This document shows, piece after piece, positions 37,298 through 46,743 of a stretch of DNA of 64,000 bases. Location: NCBI RefSeq assembly GCF_004770105.1, contig NZ_RQEY01000010.1, forward strand, positions 62,001 to 126,000, in the 5' to 3' direction. Each line of letters begins with the position of its first letter. Positions within the stretch are counted from its first letter, which is position 1. Under the pieces are notes generated by a model. That model searched no databases. It had not been told where the DNA came from and saw nothing but the letters and a program-made list of their open reading frames with translations. The stretch is from Leptospira andrefontaineae (GTDB lineage: Bacteria; Spirochaetota; Leptospiria; Leptospirales; Leptospiraceae). The translations under genes and the position numbers were made by a program.

Positions 37298-38101
37298 CTA
37301 ATGTTTCCTCTTATTCCAAACCAGGATCCCAATGATCCAGATATAGTTTAAGGCGAGAAGACCCGCAAGTCCCAGGACTCCCATATTGAACAAAACTTCT
37401 TCCGGATTGGATATCGGGAGAAGTATCCGGGGATTTTTTGGGATATCAAAACCGAACTTTTTACAGGCTTCCAGGACTGCTTCCGCATAATACGAGTTTA
37501 ACCCTGCGATATTGGAATGAGACAGGGACTGCCCTACCCTAGCGTTTTGCTCCTCCCAATCACATACTTTTTCGGAGAATTGTGGGCAAACCCCCCAGGT
37601 TAGGACCTCATCACCTTCTTTCCAATCGGAAGAAACCCAAGGTGCAACATGGAAATACAATGTTTTCTTAATAGAACCCGGAGTGGTCTTAGTGACCTGG
37701 TATTTGTATAAAAACTTGGAATCCGTGAATCTATAGATATGAGAATTGGATACTCCACCTTCTTTTTGGAAGATGGTTTGTTCCGGTGATTTTAATCCAA
37801 GGAAGAAGCCGAATGCATGGCTAAGATAGAGTGCGGAAACAGGTGCAGAGATAAAGCCAAGGAACAAGGCGAAGAATATACTATTTCCGTAAAACTTGGT
37901 TAGCCTTAGGGTCATGAAGAACATAGGGAGAAATAAAAAACCAAGGCAGGCGATCGTAGAGATCAATGTGCCGAAAAGACCGATCGGCAGGAAGAGTGCG
38001 GCCATTCCATTTACGAACAGAAGGCCCAAACCTAATAATCTCCAAGGAGGTTCCGGTTTTTTAGGTTTTTGGTTTTCCCAGTTTTTGACTAAGGCAAACA
38101 T
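37298..38101 (-). CDS. membrane protein of unknown function (DUF3592-like layout)
   Basis: A 267-residue protein with about three to four membrane helices in the first 115 residues and one near the C-terminus (~240-260). The loop between them (residues ~120-235) includes FLYKYQVTKTT and VSSDWKEGDEVLTWG, resembling the soluble part of DUF3592-type proteins; the assignment is weak. AGAGGAG abuts the ATG. It begins 6 bases after the preceding gene on the same strand, in a run with radA and the exonuclease gene. No functional claim can be made. Confidence 0.75.
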   Translation of the reverse strand: MFALVKNWENQKPKKPEPPWRLLGLGLLFVNGMAALFLPIGLFGTLISTIACLGFLFLPMFFMTLRLTKFYGNSIFFALFLGFISAPVSALYLSHAFGFFLGLKSPEQTIFQKEGGVSNSHIYRFTDSKFLYKYQVTKTTPGSIKKTLYFHVAPWVSSDWKEGDEVLTWGVCPQFSEKVCDWEEQNARVGQSLSHSNIAGLNSYYAEAVLEACKKFGFDIPKNPRILLPISNPEEVLFNMGVLGLAGLLALNYIWIIGILVWNKRKH

Positions 38102-38107
38102 CTCCTC

Positions 38108-39217
38108 TTATTCTACGACGACAGAGGAAGAAAATCCACTCCAGATTTTTGTGCCTAAGGCCTCTAATTTGCTTGGGTAGGCCAAAGAAAATAGTATTCC
38201 TCTCGTTCCTCTTAAATAAAATTTTTCCAAAACGATGATTTGGCTCTTGCGACCATCTTCCCCCACAAAATCGAATCTTGTTCTATACAGATCCCCTTCT
38301 TTTTTGCGAAGATAATTCCATTCTCTCATGGTCCTGGAATTAATCCCTCTAAGTGAATCCCAAATCAGATAGTAGTTTTGCGCGTTAAAGATAGAAGGAT
38401 GAAAATGAAGTGTGGTTCCTACGGTGAATACGATCCGATCCGGTCGAAAAAATAAGATACCTTCACTATTCTTTCTATATTCCTTTTCCCATGTAGAAGG
38501 TCCCCCTTCCACTGGAAAGTTTTGATAGAATCTATGCACTTGCCAGAGATAGTCAGAGTCTTCTCCGGAAAACTCCCTGTCTTCGTCCGGAAATAAATAC
38601 GTTAGTTCCGGGGGAAGATCGAATGAATATGCAAAGTCTGAACTTCTGATCTTTAAAACTTCAGGAGTCCAACAACCGAATGGATCAGTAAACCTTTGTA
38701 ATTCTTTTTCTTTATGAGAGTATTGGTCTAAAAATTTTCCTAAAAGTTTTGCTGTTTTTTCATAACCTTCCGGTACAAGTTTTCCGTATCTCAACCTGTA
38801 ACAGTACATGGAACCTTTTAAGAGTCGAATTGCAGAATATGGATTTGCATGTTTTTGCAAACTTTCCGCCTCGCTATAATGTAGATCCAATTCTTGTCTG
38901 TTCGGGAATACTTCTTTGTAATTCCGGTCCAGGATCATCTCCACTCTTCCGTCTTTGTAAAAACGATAATTGCGAGATCTTGAGTCGGTCCTCCAAACAT
39001 AATGAGCGCTTAAACGAAAAGCAGTTTGGAGTCTGTTAAAGAGTAATTCTTCCTTCTTCTCCTGATCACCAAACCAAGGCTGGCGAAGGAGTGGATCCAC
39101 TTCTTGGGAAAACGCAGGAACCACAAGAAATAAGATCGAAAACAGCAAAATAATATATAATGATTTTATAATATATGAAACGCGCACAAACGGATTGTTT
39201 AAAATCCGGGCTTTCAC
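38108..39217 (-). CDS. exported protein of unknown function
   Basis: A 369-residue protein with a signal peptide (hydrophobic residues ~16-35, cleavage near PAFSQEV). The mature part is rich in aromatic and charged residues (for example SAHYVWRTDSRSRNYRFYKD). A helical segment at ~110-160 looks TPR-like but is not convincing. The start is a GTG overlapping the radA stop (GTGA), so its translation depends on radA. I do not recognise the family. It is probably periplasmic or at the outer membrane. Confidence 0.8.
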   Translation of the reverse strand: MKARILNNPFVRVSYIIKSLYIILLFSILFLVVPAFSQEVDPLLRQPWFGDQEKKEELLFNRLQTAFRLSAHYVWRTDSRSRNYRFYKDGRVEMILDRNYKEVFPNRQELDLHYSEAESLQKHANPYSAIRLLKGSMYCYRLRYGKLVPEGYEKTAKLLGKFLDQYSHKEKELQRFTDPFGCWTPEVLKIRSSDFAYSFDLPPELTYLFPDEDREFSGEDSDYLWQVHRFYQNFPVEGGPSTWEKEYRKNSEGILFFRPDRIVFTVGTTLHFHPSIFNAQNYYLIWDSLRGINSRTMREWNYLRKKEGDLYRTRFDFVGEDGRKSQIIVLEKFYLRGTRGILFSLAYPSKLEALGTKIWSGFSSSVVVE

Positions 39218-40581
39218 TTAAATAGACCTTCTAATTCTCTTAGAGCGCTGATCCCTACGATTTCCATTCCAGGGATTTTTTCCAACTCAGCCAGATTTCC
39301 CTTGGGAAGAAATACAGTTTCGATCCCTACACCTTTCAGTTCTTTCAAACGGAGAGATACTTGTCCCACGGAACGAACTTCTCCGGAAAGCCCAACTTCG
39401 CCAATGACAGCGAATCCTGATTGGACAGGTCTTTCCGTATAACTTGAAAGTATAGAAGCACAGATCGCAAGATCCAATGCTGGTTCGTCCACCTGTAGTC
39501 CTCCTGCCAGGTTTCCGAATATATCACATTCTGATAATGTATGTCCTAAATATTTTTCGATCACTGCGGCAAGCAGGATAAGTCTTCGAGTATCGGGACC
39601 TTCTGCCATTCTTCTCGCTTGGGAGTAATTGGTTCTACTTACCAAGGCCTGCACTTCTACACTGAGAGCACGGCTTCCTTCTACAACAGAGCTGATGACT
39701 GAGCCACTTTTTCCTTCTGTCAAAGAACTGATAAATACTCTTTGTCTGTCCTTTACTTCTTTTAATCCGGATTCCAACATTTCGAAAACTGCAAGGTCCC
39801 CTACTGCACCGAATCTGTTTTTTACGGCGCGAAGAAGTCTGAAATAATTCAGTTTATCCCCTTCGAAGTACAATACCGTATCGACTAAATGTTCTAATAC
39901 CTTAGGACCTGCAATCGCTCCATCCTTGGTAATATGACCGGTCATGACGATTGGGATGCCTGTACGTTTTGCAGTTTCCAAAAGCACTTGGGTACATTCT
40001 CTAAGTTGAGTAACTGTTCCTGCTTGGTTCGGAAGTGCTTCTCTGGTAAGAGTTTGGATTGAATCTACAAATACAAGATCAGGTTCTACATCCTCGACCA
40101 TCGCGGAAATATTCTCTGCATATGTTTCGGAAGATAGAAGAAGGTTTTCCGATAGAACATTCATCCGTGCTGCCCTAAGTCCAACTTGAGCCGCCGATTC
40201 CTCACCTGATATATATAATATTTTTCTGCCTTGGGAGATCATACTTCTGCTGATCTCTAAGATGAGTGTGGATTTACCTACTCCAGGTTCTCCACCTACT
40301 AAAATCAAACTTCCAGGAACAAGTCCTCCGCCTAAAACCAAATCCAATTCAGAAAGACCTGAACTTAGACGTTTTGTATCATCGGAAGGAATAGAATCTA
40401 TAGGAACAGGTTCCTTATATACCGCGGATTTTTTATAACTAGGAGTAGAGGAAAAACGATCCCCTCCCGATTCTTCCACGATCGTATTCCATTTTCCGCA
40501 GGATTCACATTTACCTGCCCAGCGGGAAAATTCCTGCCCGCAGGATTGGCAAAGAAAGATTTTGGAAATTTTCTTTTTCAA
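39214..40581 (-). CDS. radA: DNA repair ATPase RadA
   Basis: About 455 residues. The N-terminal zinc finger (FLCQSCGQEFSRWAGKCESC), RecA-like Walker A GGEPGVGKSTLILE, Walker B LVFVDSIQTL, the RadA-specific KNRFGAVG and a Lon-like C-terminal domain (EVGLSGEVRSVGQ) are all present. RadA drives branch migration in recombinational repair. The TTG at 40581 overlaps the upstream stop (TTGA) and gives the usual short lead before the zinc finger; an ATG at 40611 would add 10 residues and overlap that gene by 34 bases. The next gene is coupled through GTGA. Confidence 0.95.
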   Translation of the reverse strand: MKKKISKIFLCQSCGQEFSRWAGKCESCGKWNTIVEESGGDRFSSTPSYKKSAVYKEPVPIDSIPSDDTKRLSSGLSELDLVLGGGLVPGSLILVGGEPGVGKSTLILEISRSMISQGRKILYISGEESAAQVGLRAARMNVLSENLLLSSETYAENISAMVEDVEPDLVFVDSIQTLTREALPNQAGTVTQLRECTQVLLETAKRTGIPIVMTGHITKDGAIAGPKVLEHLVDTVLYFEGDKLNYFRLLRAVKNRFGAVGDLAVFEMLESGLKEVKDRQRVFISSLTEGKSGSVISSVVEGSRALSVEVQALVSRTNYSQARRMAEGPDTRRLILLAAVIEKYLGHTLSECDIFGNLAGGLQVDEPALDLAICASILSSYTERPVQSGFAVIGEVGLSGEVRSVGQVSLRLKELKGVGIETVFLPKGNLAELEKIPGMEIVGISALRELEGLFK

Positions 40582-41216
40582 TGTTCGAATAAATTCTCCA
40601 TTTGGAGCCAATCAATCTGATTGAATACAGGAAGACATTGGAACGCTTCTTGTGCGAGTTCATATCTTCCTTCTCGGATCAATATCTGAGTAAGTTTTTG
40701 TGAAAGAGATATCAGGAATAAAACATCTCCGGATGCATATTCAATCTGATCCTTAGTGAGGGATTGAGCTCCCCAATCGGAAGACTGATTTTTTTTGTCC
40801 AGAGTCTCATCAAAAAATTCTCTGATAATATCTTTCAGACCATGTCTGTCGGTATAAGTGCGAGCGAGTTTGGATCCGATCTTAGTACAAAAAACTCCCT
40901 TGGTCAAAATCCCAAGTCTGTATCTTAAGAAGAGTGTATCCATCCTGGCAAAATGGAATACTTTGATAATATCAGGATTTTCGAATAATTTTTTAAGTAG
41001 AGGAGCCTCTGTTTGGTTGGGCAGAATTTGGACCAGGCTCACCCTATTTTTGGAATCACAGATTTGGACCACGCAAAGACGATCTCTTCTAGGATTTAAA
41101 CCCATCATTTCGCAATCTACTGCCAAATGATCGTCTTCTAAATATTCTTTAAATCTCTCTTCGGAAAGATCTCCCGGAAAAAGATCCGGTTTATTGTTCG
41201 CGCGGTTAGATGCCAT
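40578..41216 (-). CDS. RNase D-like 3'-5' exonuclease
   Basis: About 212 residues. The DEDDy exonuclease motifs are intact: LAVDCEMMGLNPRRDRL (Asp and Glu), HFARMDTLFLRY (Asp) and YASGDVLFLI (Tyr and Asp). There is no HRDC domain, so it is shorter than E. coli RNase D (~375). It probably processes RNA 3' ends. A GTG at 41273 with AAAGGA upstream would extend it by 19 residues; the ATG at 41216 lacks an obvious SD, so the start is uncertain. It is coupled to radA and diverges from the glycosidase gene. Confidence 0.88.
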   Translation of the reverse strand: MASNRANNKPDLFPGDLSEERFKEYLEDDHLAVDCEMMGLNPRRDRLCVVQICDSKNRVSLVQILPNQTEAPLLKKLFENPDIIKVFHFARMDTLFLRYRLGILTKGVFCTKIGSKLARTYTDRHGLKDIIREFFDETLDKKNQSSDWGAQSLTKDQIEYASGDVLFLISLSQKLTQILIREGRYELAQEAFQCLPVFNQIDWLQMENLFEH

Positions 41217-41322
41217 AAAGCCAAAATAATCGAATAGGATCTCAGGTCCGCAAGAAAAGTCCGGCCTCTCCACCGGTTTTTTTCCTTTTCTATCTTTCGA
41301 ATCAGTAAACCATCGTCCTAGA

Positions 41323-43248
41323 ATGAAAGCAATTTTGCGAACCCGTATCTACGAAGAAGAACAAAAATCTCATTTTGAGTTCCCGGTAGGAAGAGCCGAG
41401 ACCAAGAGCGATTGCGGGAATTATAAGTTTTCCTTTAAATTAGTCAAATCCCAAGGTAAATCTACATACGCCCCCGTTTTAGAATGGATCGCGGAAAGAA
41501 GACCTCCTGCAGGTTTAGAACTTTTGACCTTCGAGTGGGAACTTCCTTCTCATGGGATCAAAGAAGGCAAAATTTTCAGACATGGATACCAATCTTGGAG
41601 TCTCTCCGCTGCGGAAAATTTAGAAGATGCGGATGTTTCTCCTAAATTAGGATTTTTGCAATTCTCCCAGGAAAATATTTATTCTGAACATGCAGGAGAA
41701 GAAGGTAACTGGATCTCAGAGGCCTACGTTATCCTTTTACCTAAAAACGAAGACTCCAAATACTTTGTAGGAGCAATTTCCAAAGGAGAAGAAGGAGTTA
41801 AGTTTAAAATCCTAACTTCACCTTCTTCCAAAAAAACAGCGGATCCTTTTTTCAACGGAGATATTCGAGTAGTATATGATTTCTTTCGATTCGAGGATTT
41901 TAAAGGGAATAAACTACCACTGACACAGATCCGTGTTTCCAAATTTACTGGCGACGAAGCAATCTTTATTAAAAATTATTTCGCGGAACTTGCAAAAAAT
42001 CTAAAAGTTAAACTTCCAGAGACACAGGTACCTACAGGATGGTGTTCCTGGTATCATTACTATACTAAAATTTCAGAGAAGATCATTCTCCAAAATTTGA
42101 AAGAACTCAGATCCAAAAACCTTGGATTAAAAGTTTTCCAAATTGATGACGGTTACCAAGCCGAGATAGGAGACTGGTTAGAAACAAACGATCGTTTTCC
42201 AGGCGGAATGGGCTTACTTGCGGAAGCAATTCGTTCCGAAAAATTAATGCCCGGGATCTGGCTTGCTCCTTTCTTAGTTCGCAAAAAATCTAAATTTTTC
42301 CAAAAGTTCCCGGAAGCAGTTTTAAAGGACAGAGATGGGAATCCAGTGCCTGCGCTTTGGAATCCGAATTGGGGGATGGATTATACCTATAGTTTGGATG
42401 TGACCCACCCTGCCTCCAAAGAATTTTTAGCCACAGTATTCAAAACAATCGTAAAAGAATACGGATACAAATATCTAAAACTGGACTTCTTGTATTCTGC
42501 GCTGTTACCTGGTTGGACTTACGATCGAAGTGTATCACCTCATACTCGTTATGCGGACGCAATTAAGTTTATCAGGAAAGTAGTCGGAAAGGATATATTC
42601 ATCTTAGGTTGTGGGGCACCAATGCTTCCTTCTATAGGATTATTTGATGCGATGAGAATTTCCTGTGATGTGGCACCTTTCTGGTATAGGGAAAAATCCA
42701 GGATCTTAGTAAAAGATAGAAACGGACTCTGCACGGAAAGAGCACTTATCAACGATATCACAAGAGCCTCTATGCATAGAACACTTTGGCTGAATGATCC
42801 GGATTGTTTGTTAGTTCGCAAAAAGAAAAATAGCATGACCGAAGCCCAGACAAAGATCATGGCAAGTATCATGTCTGTTTCCGGAGGAATGTTATTTGTT
42901 TCGGATGATCTTTCTCTAGTAAACGAAGATAGGCTTGAATTATTACAAAAAAGTTTAACACTTCAGTCCAAATGTAGAGGTAAAACTCCTCTCCCGGTCG
43001 GACTCGGAACTGAGTTTTTCCCGAGCGCTCTCTACAATCCTTCCGGTTATTTAGGGATTTGGAATCCAAGCGATGAGAAAAAAGAGATCTCCCTTTCCTT
43101 ATTCTTCCCTTGGGACAAAAAGAACTCTATAGATTATTGGACAGGTAAAAAGCCGGATTCTTTGGAAATAGATTCCCGTAAGAAAATTCTCAAAATTGAA
43201 ATGGAACCTTGGTCCACAGTGGTCCTATATTCCGGAAAACAAAGTTGA
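41323..43248 (+). CDS. GH36 alpha-galactosidase-like glycosidase
   Basis: A 641-residue protein with an N-terminal beta-sandwich and a catalytic barrel. PTGWCSWYHYYTKIS, KVFQIDDGYQAEIGDW, MPGIWLAPF and YKYLKLDFLYSALLPG are GH36 signatures; the nucleophile is the Asp in KLDF (~residue 386) and the probable acid/base is the Asp in RISCDVAPFW (~448). There is no signal peptide, so it is cytoplasmic. Leptospires are known to live on fatty acids rather than sugars, which makes a glycosidase notable. Substrate unknown. No SD is evident before the ATG. It is followed by a lipoprotein gene 86 bases on. Confidence 0.9.
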   Translation: MKAILRTRIYEEEQKSHFEFPVGRAETKSDCGNYKFSFKLVKSQGKSTYAPVLEWIAERRPPAGLELLTFEWELPSHGIKEGKIFRHGYQSWSLSAAENLEDADVSPKLGFLQFSQENIYSEHAGEEGNWISEAYVILLPKNEDSKYFVGAISKGEEGVKFKILTSPSSKKTADPFFNGDIRVVYDFFRFEDFKGNKLPLTQIRVSKFTGDEAIFIKNYFAELAKNLKVKLPETQVPTGWCSWYHYYTKISEKIILQNLKELRSKNLGLKVFQIDDGYQAEIGDWLETNDRFPGGMGLLAEAIRSEKLMPGIWLAPFLVRKKSKFFQKFPEAVLKDRDGNPVPALWNPNWGMDYTYSLDVTHPASKEFLATVFKTIVKEYGYKYLKLDFLYSALLPGWTYDRSVSPHTRYADAIKFIRKVVGKDIFILGCGAPMLPSIGLFDAMRISCDVAPFWYREKSRILVKDRNGLCTERALINDITRASMHRTLWLNDPDCLLVRKKKNSMTEAQTKIMASIMSVSGGMLFVSDDLSLVNEDRLELLQKSLTLQSKCRGKTPLPVGLGTEFFPSALYNPSGYLGIWNPSDEKKEISLSLFFPWDKKNSIDYWTGKKPDSLEIDSRKKILKIEMEPWSTVVLYSGKQS

Positions 43249-43334
43249 CTCTTACCGAATTCGGGAAGAGAATAGGCGCGAACGTGTCAGAAACTTTCTT
43301 CCAAAATTCGGAAGACCAAAGGCGAGGTACATCA

Positions 43335-43796
43335 ATGAAATTTTTTCACAAAATTCTGGGAGCAGGTTTACTTACATTCAGTATCCTAATCTCCCAAAAT
43401 TGTTTTATAGATTCCATATCAAATTCACTTTCTAAATCTTCGGATTCACTACAAAGTATTTCCAACGCAGTGGTCTCCGTAGTTTCTTCCGTTTCCTCTT
43501 CTTCCAAAGATGAAGCCGCAGAAAAGAAAGGATACAAAAGAGATGTGGAAAATTTAACCGCTTTCTATCTACAAACTGGATCCACTCGTTCTTCCGAATT
43601 CGAATCTGACCTTGCGGAACTCGCTTCTAAAAACGGAGTGATCAACTGGAAAAATTCAGAGAGCACATATGTTTCCATCGGAAGAGGACTCAAGAAAGCA
43701 GGAGTCAGCGAAGAAGGTTTTAAAAGTTTTGCTGCAAACTTAAATTTCAAACCGGAAATCGCAAAAGCTCTGGAAAGAGGCTATCTTTCCCTCTAA
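43335..43796 (+). CDS. putative lipoprotein
   Basis: A 153-residue protein with a signal (MKFFHKILGAGLLTFSILIS) and QNC (Cys ~23), a loose lipobox. A Ser/Val-rich low-complexity stretch follows (residues ~28-60), then a ~90-residue helical domain (ENLTAFYLQTGSTRSSEFES onward). The ATG at 43335 is chosen because GAGG lies 7 bases upstream; the frame opens at 43209. It ends 7 bases before the DUF4105-like gene, so the two are co-transcribed. Family not recognised beyond resemblance to small leptospiral lipoproteins. Confidence 0.8.
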   Translation: MKFFHKILGAGLLTFSILISQNCFIDSISNSLSKSSDSLQSISNAVVSVVSSVSSSSKDEAAEKKGYKRDVENLTAFYLQTGSTRSSEFESDLAELASKNGVINWKNSESTYVSIGRGLKKAGVSEEGFKSFAANLNFKPEIAKALERGYLSL

Positions 43797-43803
43797 TTTA
43801 AGA

Positions 43804-45657
43804 TTGCGTGTGTATAAGCGGCCTTTTCTAAAAGGTCGCTTGCTTCTTCTTTTTTTAATTCTCCCCTTTTCTACTCTTCATTCCGAAAACAGCTATTTAG
43901 ATTTTATCTATGTGGATGCAAATACCGGGCAATCCAGCGGGGGACATTCCGCACTTAGATTTGATGATACGGTTATCCATTTCCAATATTATCCGGACGA
44001 AATATTCAGAGTAGTTCGAGAATCTTACGAAAGATTTTCTTATTCATATAATACTTATTCTAATCGAACAAGCAAGATCGCTCGAATAGCAATTTCAGAA
44101 AAGGATTTAGACAAGATCAGAACCGGTTTCGAAAAACTTGCATTAATCCAATTCAAACATATTAAAAATTTAGAATCTATTCGGGCAGATATACAATTCT
44201 TAAAAGAACTCCAAAGACCTGAAAAAAACATTAGGATCAGAACATTCGGTTATTTCAAAAAGGAAGAAGGCTCCAAATATTCTACTTTAAAGGAAGAACT
44301 GAATTCCACACTCGGAAAAGGCTGGCTTGGAAAGGTCCGAACTCAAATCAAAAAGGAATTAAATTCTGCACTTTCCGAAGGAAAATTTGCACTATTCTCC
44401 GAGGCGCCGACTGTCCAAAATGGGAACTATCCGTTTTATAAAGAAGGAATTTCTTCCTGGTTTTTACCCAGACTCGAAAAACTATCCGTTTTAGAAATCC
44501 TTGATTTAGGCTATTCATTAGATCCTGAAACGATCTTTCTTTCTTCGGGCAAACCATTAAGCGAAGAAGAAAAAGTAAAACTTATCTACTTACGTGACTC
44601 ACTCAAACTTTCCATCATTGATCTCATCAAAGAGGAAAATTCAAACTGGGGTCATAGTGTGCTCGTTAATCTGGCAAGATTTTTAGTTTTAGAAAAGAGT
44701 ATAGAAGAAGGTAAACTTTATTTTTTAGTTACCTTTCCGGAATCCGTTTCTCAGATCACTCCCACCACCTGGTCAAAGGATAAAAAAGTTGTGGAAGCAA
44801 GTTCCGATCTATTATTAGAAGCTTCTAAAACTTTTAGAGAAGAAAGGCTAAAATCCGAAAATCTCACAGAGGAAAATTATCTTACCTGGGAAGACTTGGA
44901 AAACAGGGACTGGGAATTGAGGACAGGGTTAAGCAGAGGAATTTCTATCCGAAATACTTTTGATAGACTTTCTCCGGATCTTTCCGGAATTTTTGTATTT
45001 CCTTTTCCGATTCCGGAACCTGAGATTATCTCAGAATATTTAGCCCGTTCCGAAAAAGTAGAAGAATCATATTATGAGAACCTAAAACGTTTTTATACTT
45101 TCAAACTGATCACCAAGAACTGCACCTCCGAGATTTTCGATTCTCTGGAATTTATCTTAAACGAGCAGGAATACCAAAACGTTCTTGGGAAAAGAATAGA
45201 TCCTCATTCTTCTCTTACTTTTATTCCGTTTATTGCTTATGATTCTATTAATGAAAAATGGAATGTAAAAGAGGAAACCTTAGAACTTTCTCATAGAAAA
45301 GTAGCTTTGGAAAAATTATACGGATCAAATCCCAAATGGAAGACTTACCTAAAAGAATCCAATGTTTTCAGTTCCAGTATCTATCGTAGTAATCCGGATG
45401 ATTCTTCATTTGTATTTTTTACGGATGATATTGTTCTGCTCAGACCGATTTATGGGCTTGTAAATTTGGGCTGGGGATTAGGAAATTTTGCGGTTGGGAT
45501 ATTCACTAGTCCATTCGACAAAGGGAGAAGATTACAAAACGGATTACAGTCAGCATTTTTCTCTTTGCCTGAATTAGTATTTTTTAATATTCGAAAAGGT
45601 ACTTTTCCTGGAGCGAAACCGAATAGATCCGAAAAGAAATTAGAGTCTCAGAAGTAG
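43804..45657 (+). CDS. DUF4105/Lnb-like exported protein
   Basis: A 617-residue protein with a signal peptide (hydrophobic ~12-27, ending near LHSENS). The mature part opens with SSGGHSALRFDDTVIHFQYY, typical of the DUF4105/Lnb N-terminal domain with its conserved His, and has LITKNCTSEIFDSLEF further on (~residues 435-450), the expected Cys motif. Papain/NlpC-like activity is possible but unproven. A membrane-like segment occurs at ~545-570. The start is TTG 43804 with only AAGA upstream. Its last 18 bases overlap the convergent phosphatase gene. Confidence 0.78.
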   Translation: MRVYKRPFLKGRLLLLFLILPFSTLHSENSYLDFIYVDANTGQSSGGHSALRFDDTVIHFQYYPDEIFRVVRESYERFSYSYNTYSNRTSKIARIAISEKDLDKIRTGFEKLALIQFKHIKNLESIRADIQFLKELQRPEKNIRIRTFGYFKKEEGSKYSTLKEELNSTLGKGWLGKVRTQIKKELNSALSEGKFALFSEAPTVQNGNYPFYKEGISSWFLPRLEKLSVLEILDLGYSLDPETIFLSSGKPLSEEEKVKLIYLRDSLKLSIIDLIKEENSNWGHSVLVNLARFLVLEKSIEEGKLYFLVTFPESVSQITPTTWSKDKKVVEASSDLLLEASKTFREERLKSENLTEENYLTWEDLENRDWELRTGLSRGISIRNTFDRLSPDLSGIFVFPFPIPEPEIISEYLARSEKVEESYYENLKRFYTFKLITKNCTSEIFDSLEFILNEQEYQNVLGKRIDPHSSLTFIPFIAYDSINEKWNVKEETLELSHRKVALEKLYGSNPKWKTYLKESNVFSSSIYRSNPDDSSFVFFTDDIVLLRPIYGLVNLGWGLGNFAVGIFTSPFDKGRRLQNGLQSAFFSLPELVFFNIRKGTFPGAKPNRSEKKLESQK

Positions 45658-46743
45658 ATAACTGGAATCGTCTCTAAATTCTCTAGTAGGCAAACTTACC
45701 TTACTGAAAGTGCGGATCGCTTCTTGGTAATCTTCTATGCTTAGACCTTTTTTGCGAACATCTTCTAACTCTTTGAATAGAGGGCTCGAAAGACTGTTTA
45801 ATAATCCATCACTATATAAGAATAAAACATCTCCGGATTCATATGGGATCTCATGAGACTCAAATTCCAGAGCATCCATGATACCTAGTAACTGTCCTGA
45901 TTTTTCATTCAAAAGTTTTTGTCCGGCAGCTTGGTACAGAACTGGGAAAGGATGACCTCCTCTCGCATAACTGATTGTCTTTTTTCCCAAATCTATTACA
46001 GCAACTGCTGCTGTTAAGCTATGAGTTCCAATCTCTTGGGCAAGTTCCAGGTTCATTCTTTTCAGAACATGAGAAGGGTCCTGGTTTTCCTTATAAGCTT
46101 CTCTTGCGATGCTTGTCATAAGAAGCCCGATAAGTCCGGAAGTTACTCCATGGTCCTCGATATCTCCAAGAAGTACCATTACCTTGTTCTCAATTTTAGA
46201 AAGAACGTAAAAATCCCCGCTCACGAAAGAAGCTGGAGTATTATCCACCACTACTTCTAAAGGGGAAATTACAGGAACAGAAAGTATCTTTTTTTGGATC
46301 TTGGACGCGAGCCTTAGGTCTCTCAGGATATTTTCATCCCTCGCTTCCTTCTCCTTTAGCAAAGTATAATAATCCAATGCTCTTTGGACAGCGATGCGGA
46401 CTGTCTGGAGCGAAAACGGCTTTAAAAGAAAATCGGAAGCCTTATGAGTAAGAGAGGTCACTACATTATTGATATCCCTTTCTCCGGTCATCATGATGAC
46501 CTGAGTGGCAGGATTCAAATTTTTGAAATAAGGTAGGACGTCCAACCCACTTGTTTTTGGCATATGGATGTCTAGGAAGACGATCGGGTTGGATTCTTTT
46601 TCGAAATATTCCTTACCCTTCTCCACTGAATCGAAAAAAGTAGAATTATAACCTAATTTTGAGAGAAGAATTTCCAAGGCCTCGCCTACATCCCGATCGT
46701 CGTCAATGATCAGAATTTCAGGGTTAATCGTAATTGATGTCAT
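45640..46743 (-). CDS. response regulator with SpoIIE/PP2C phosphatase output
   Basis: A 367-residue protein. Receiver domain (residues ~8-125): ILIIDDDRDVGEAL, the phospho-acceptor Asp in IVFLDIHMPKTSG, and the Lys in DFLLKPFS. Phosphatase domain (~165-367): VSGDFYVLSKIENKVMVLLG, DIEDHGVTSGLIG and VLFLYSDGLLNSL, with the metal-binding Asp/Gly residues of SpoIIE/RsbU. It probably dephosphorylates a STAS antagonist in response to a kinase signal. The ATG directly follows the stop of the upstream unknown gene, so they form a pair. Confidence 0.94.
   Translation of the reverse strand: MTSITINPEILIIDDDRDVGEALEILLSKLGYNSTFFDSVEKGKEYFEKESNPIVFLDIHMPKTSGLDVLPYFKNLNPATQVIMMTGERDINNVVTSLTHKASDFLLKPFSLQTVRIAVQRALDYYTLLKEKEARDENILRDLRLASKIQKKILSVPVISPLEVVVDNTPASFVSGDFYVLSKIENKVMVLLGDIEDHGVTSGLIGLLMTSIAREAYKENQDPSHVLKRMNLELAQEIGTHSLTAAVAVIDLGKKTISYARGGHPFPVLYQAAGQKLLNEKSGQLLGIMDALEFESHEIPYESGDVLFLYSDGLLNSLSSPLFKELEDVRKKGLSIEDYQEAIRTFSKVSLPTREFRDDSSYLLLRL

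Noticed and set aside
43346..43537. Minus-strand frame opposite the lipoprotein gene
   Set aside because: Mirror of the Ser/Glu-rich stretch; no start signal.
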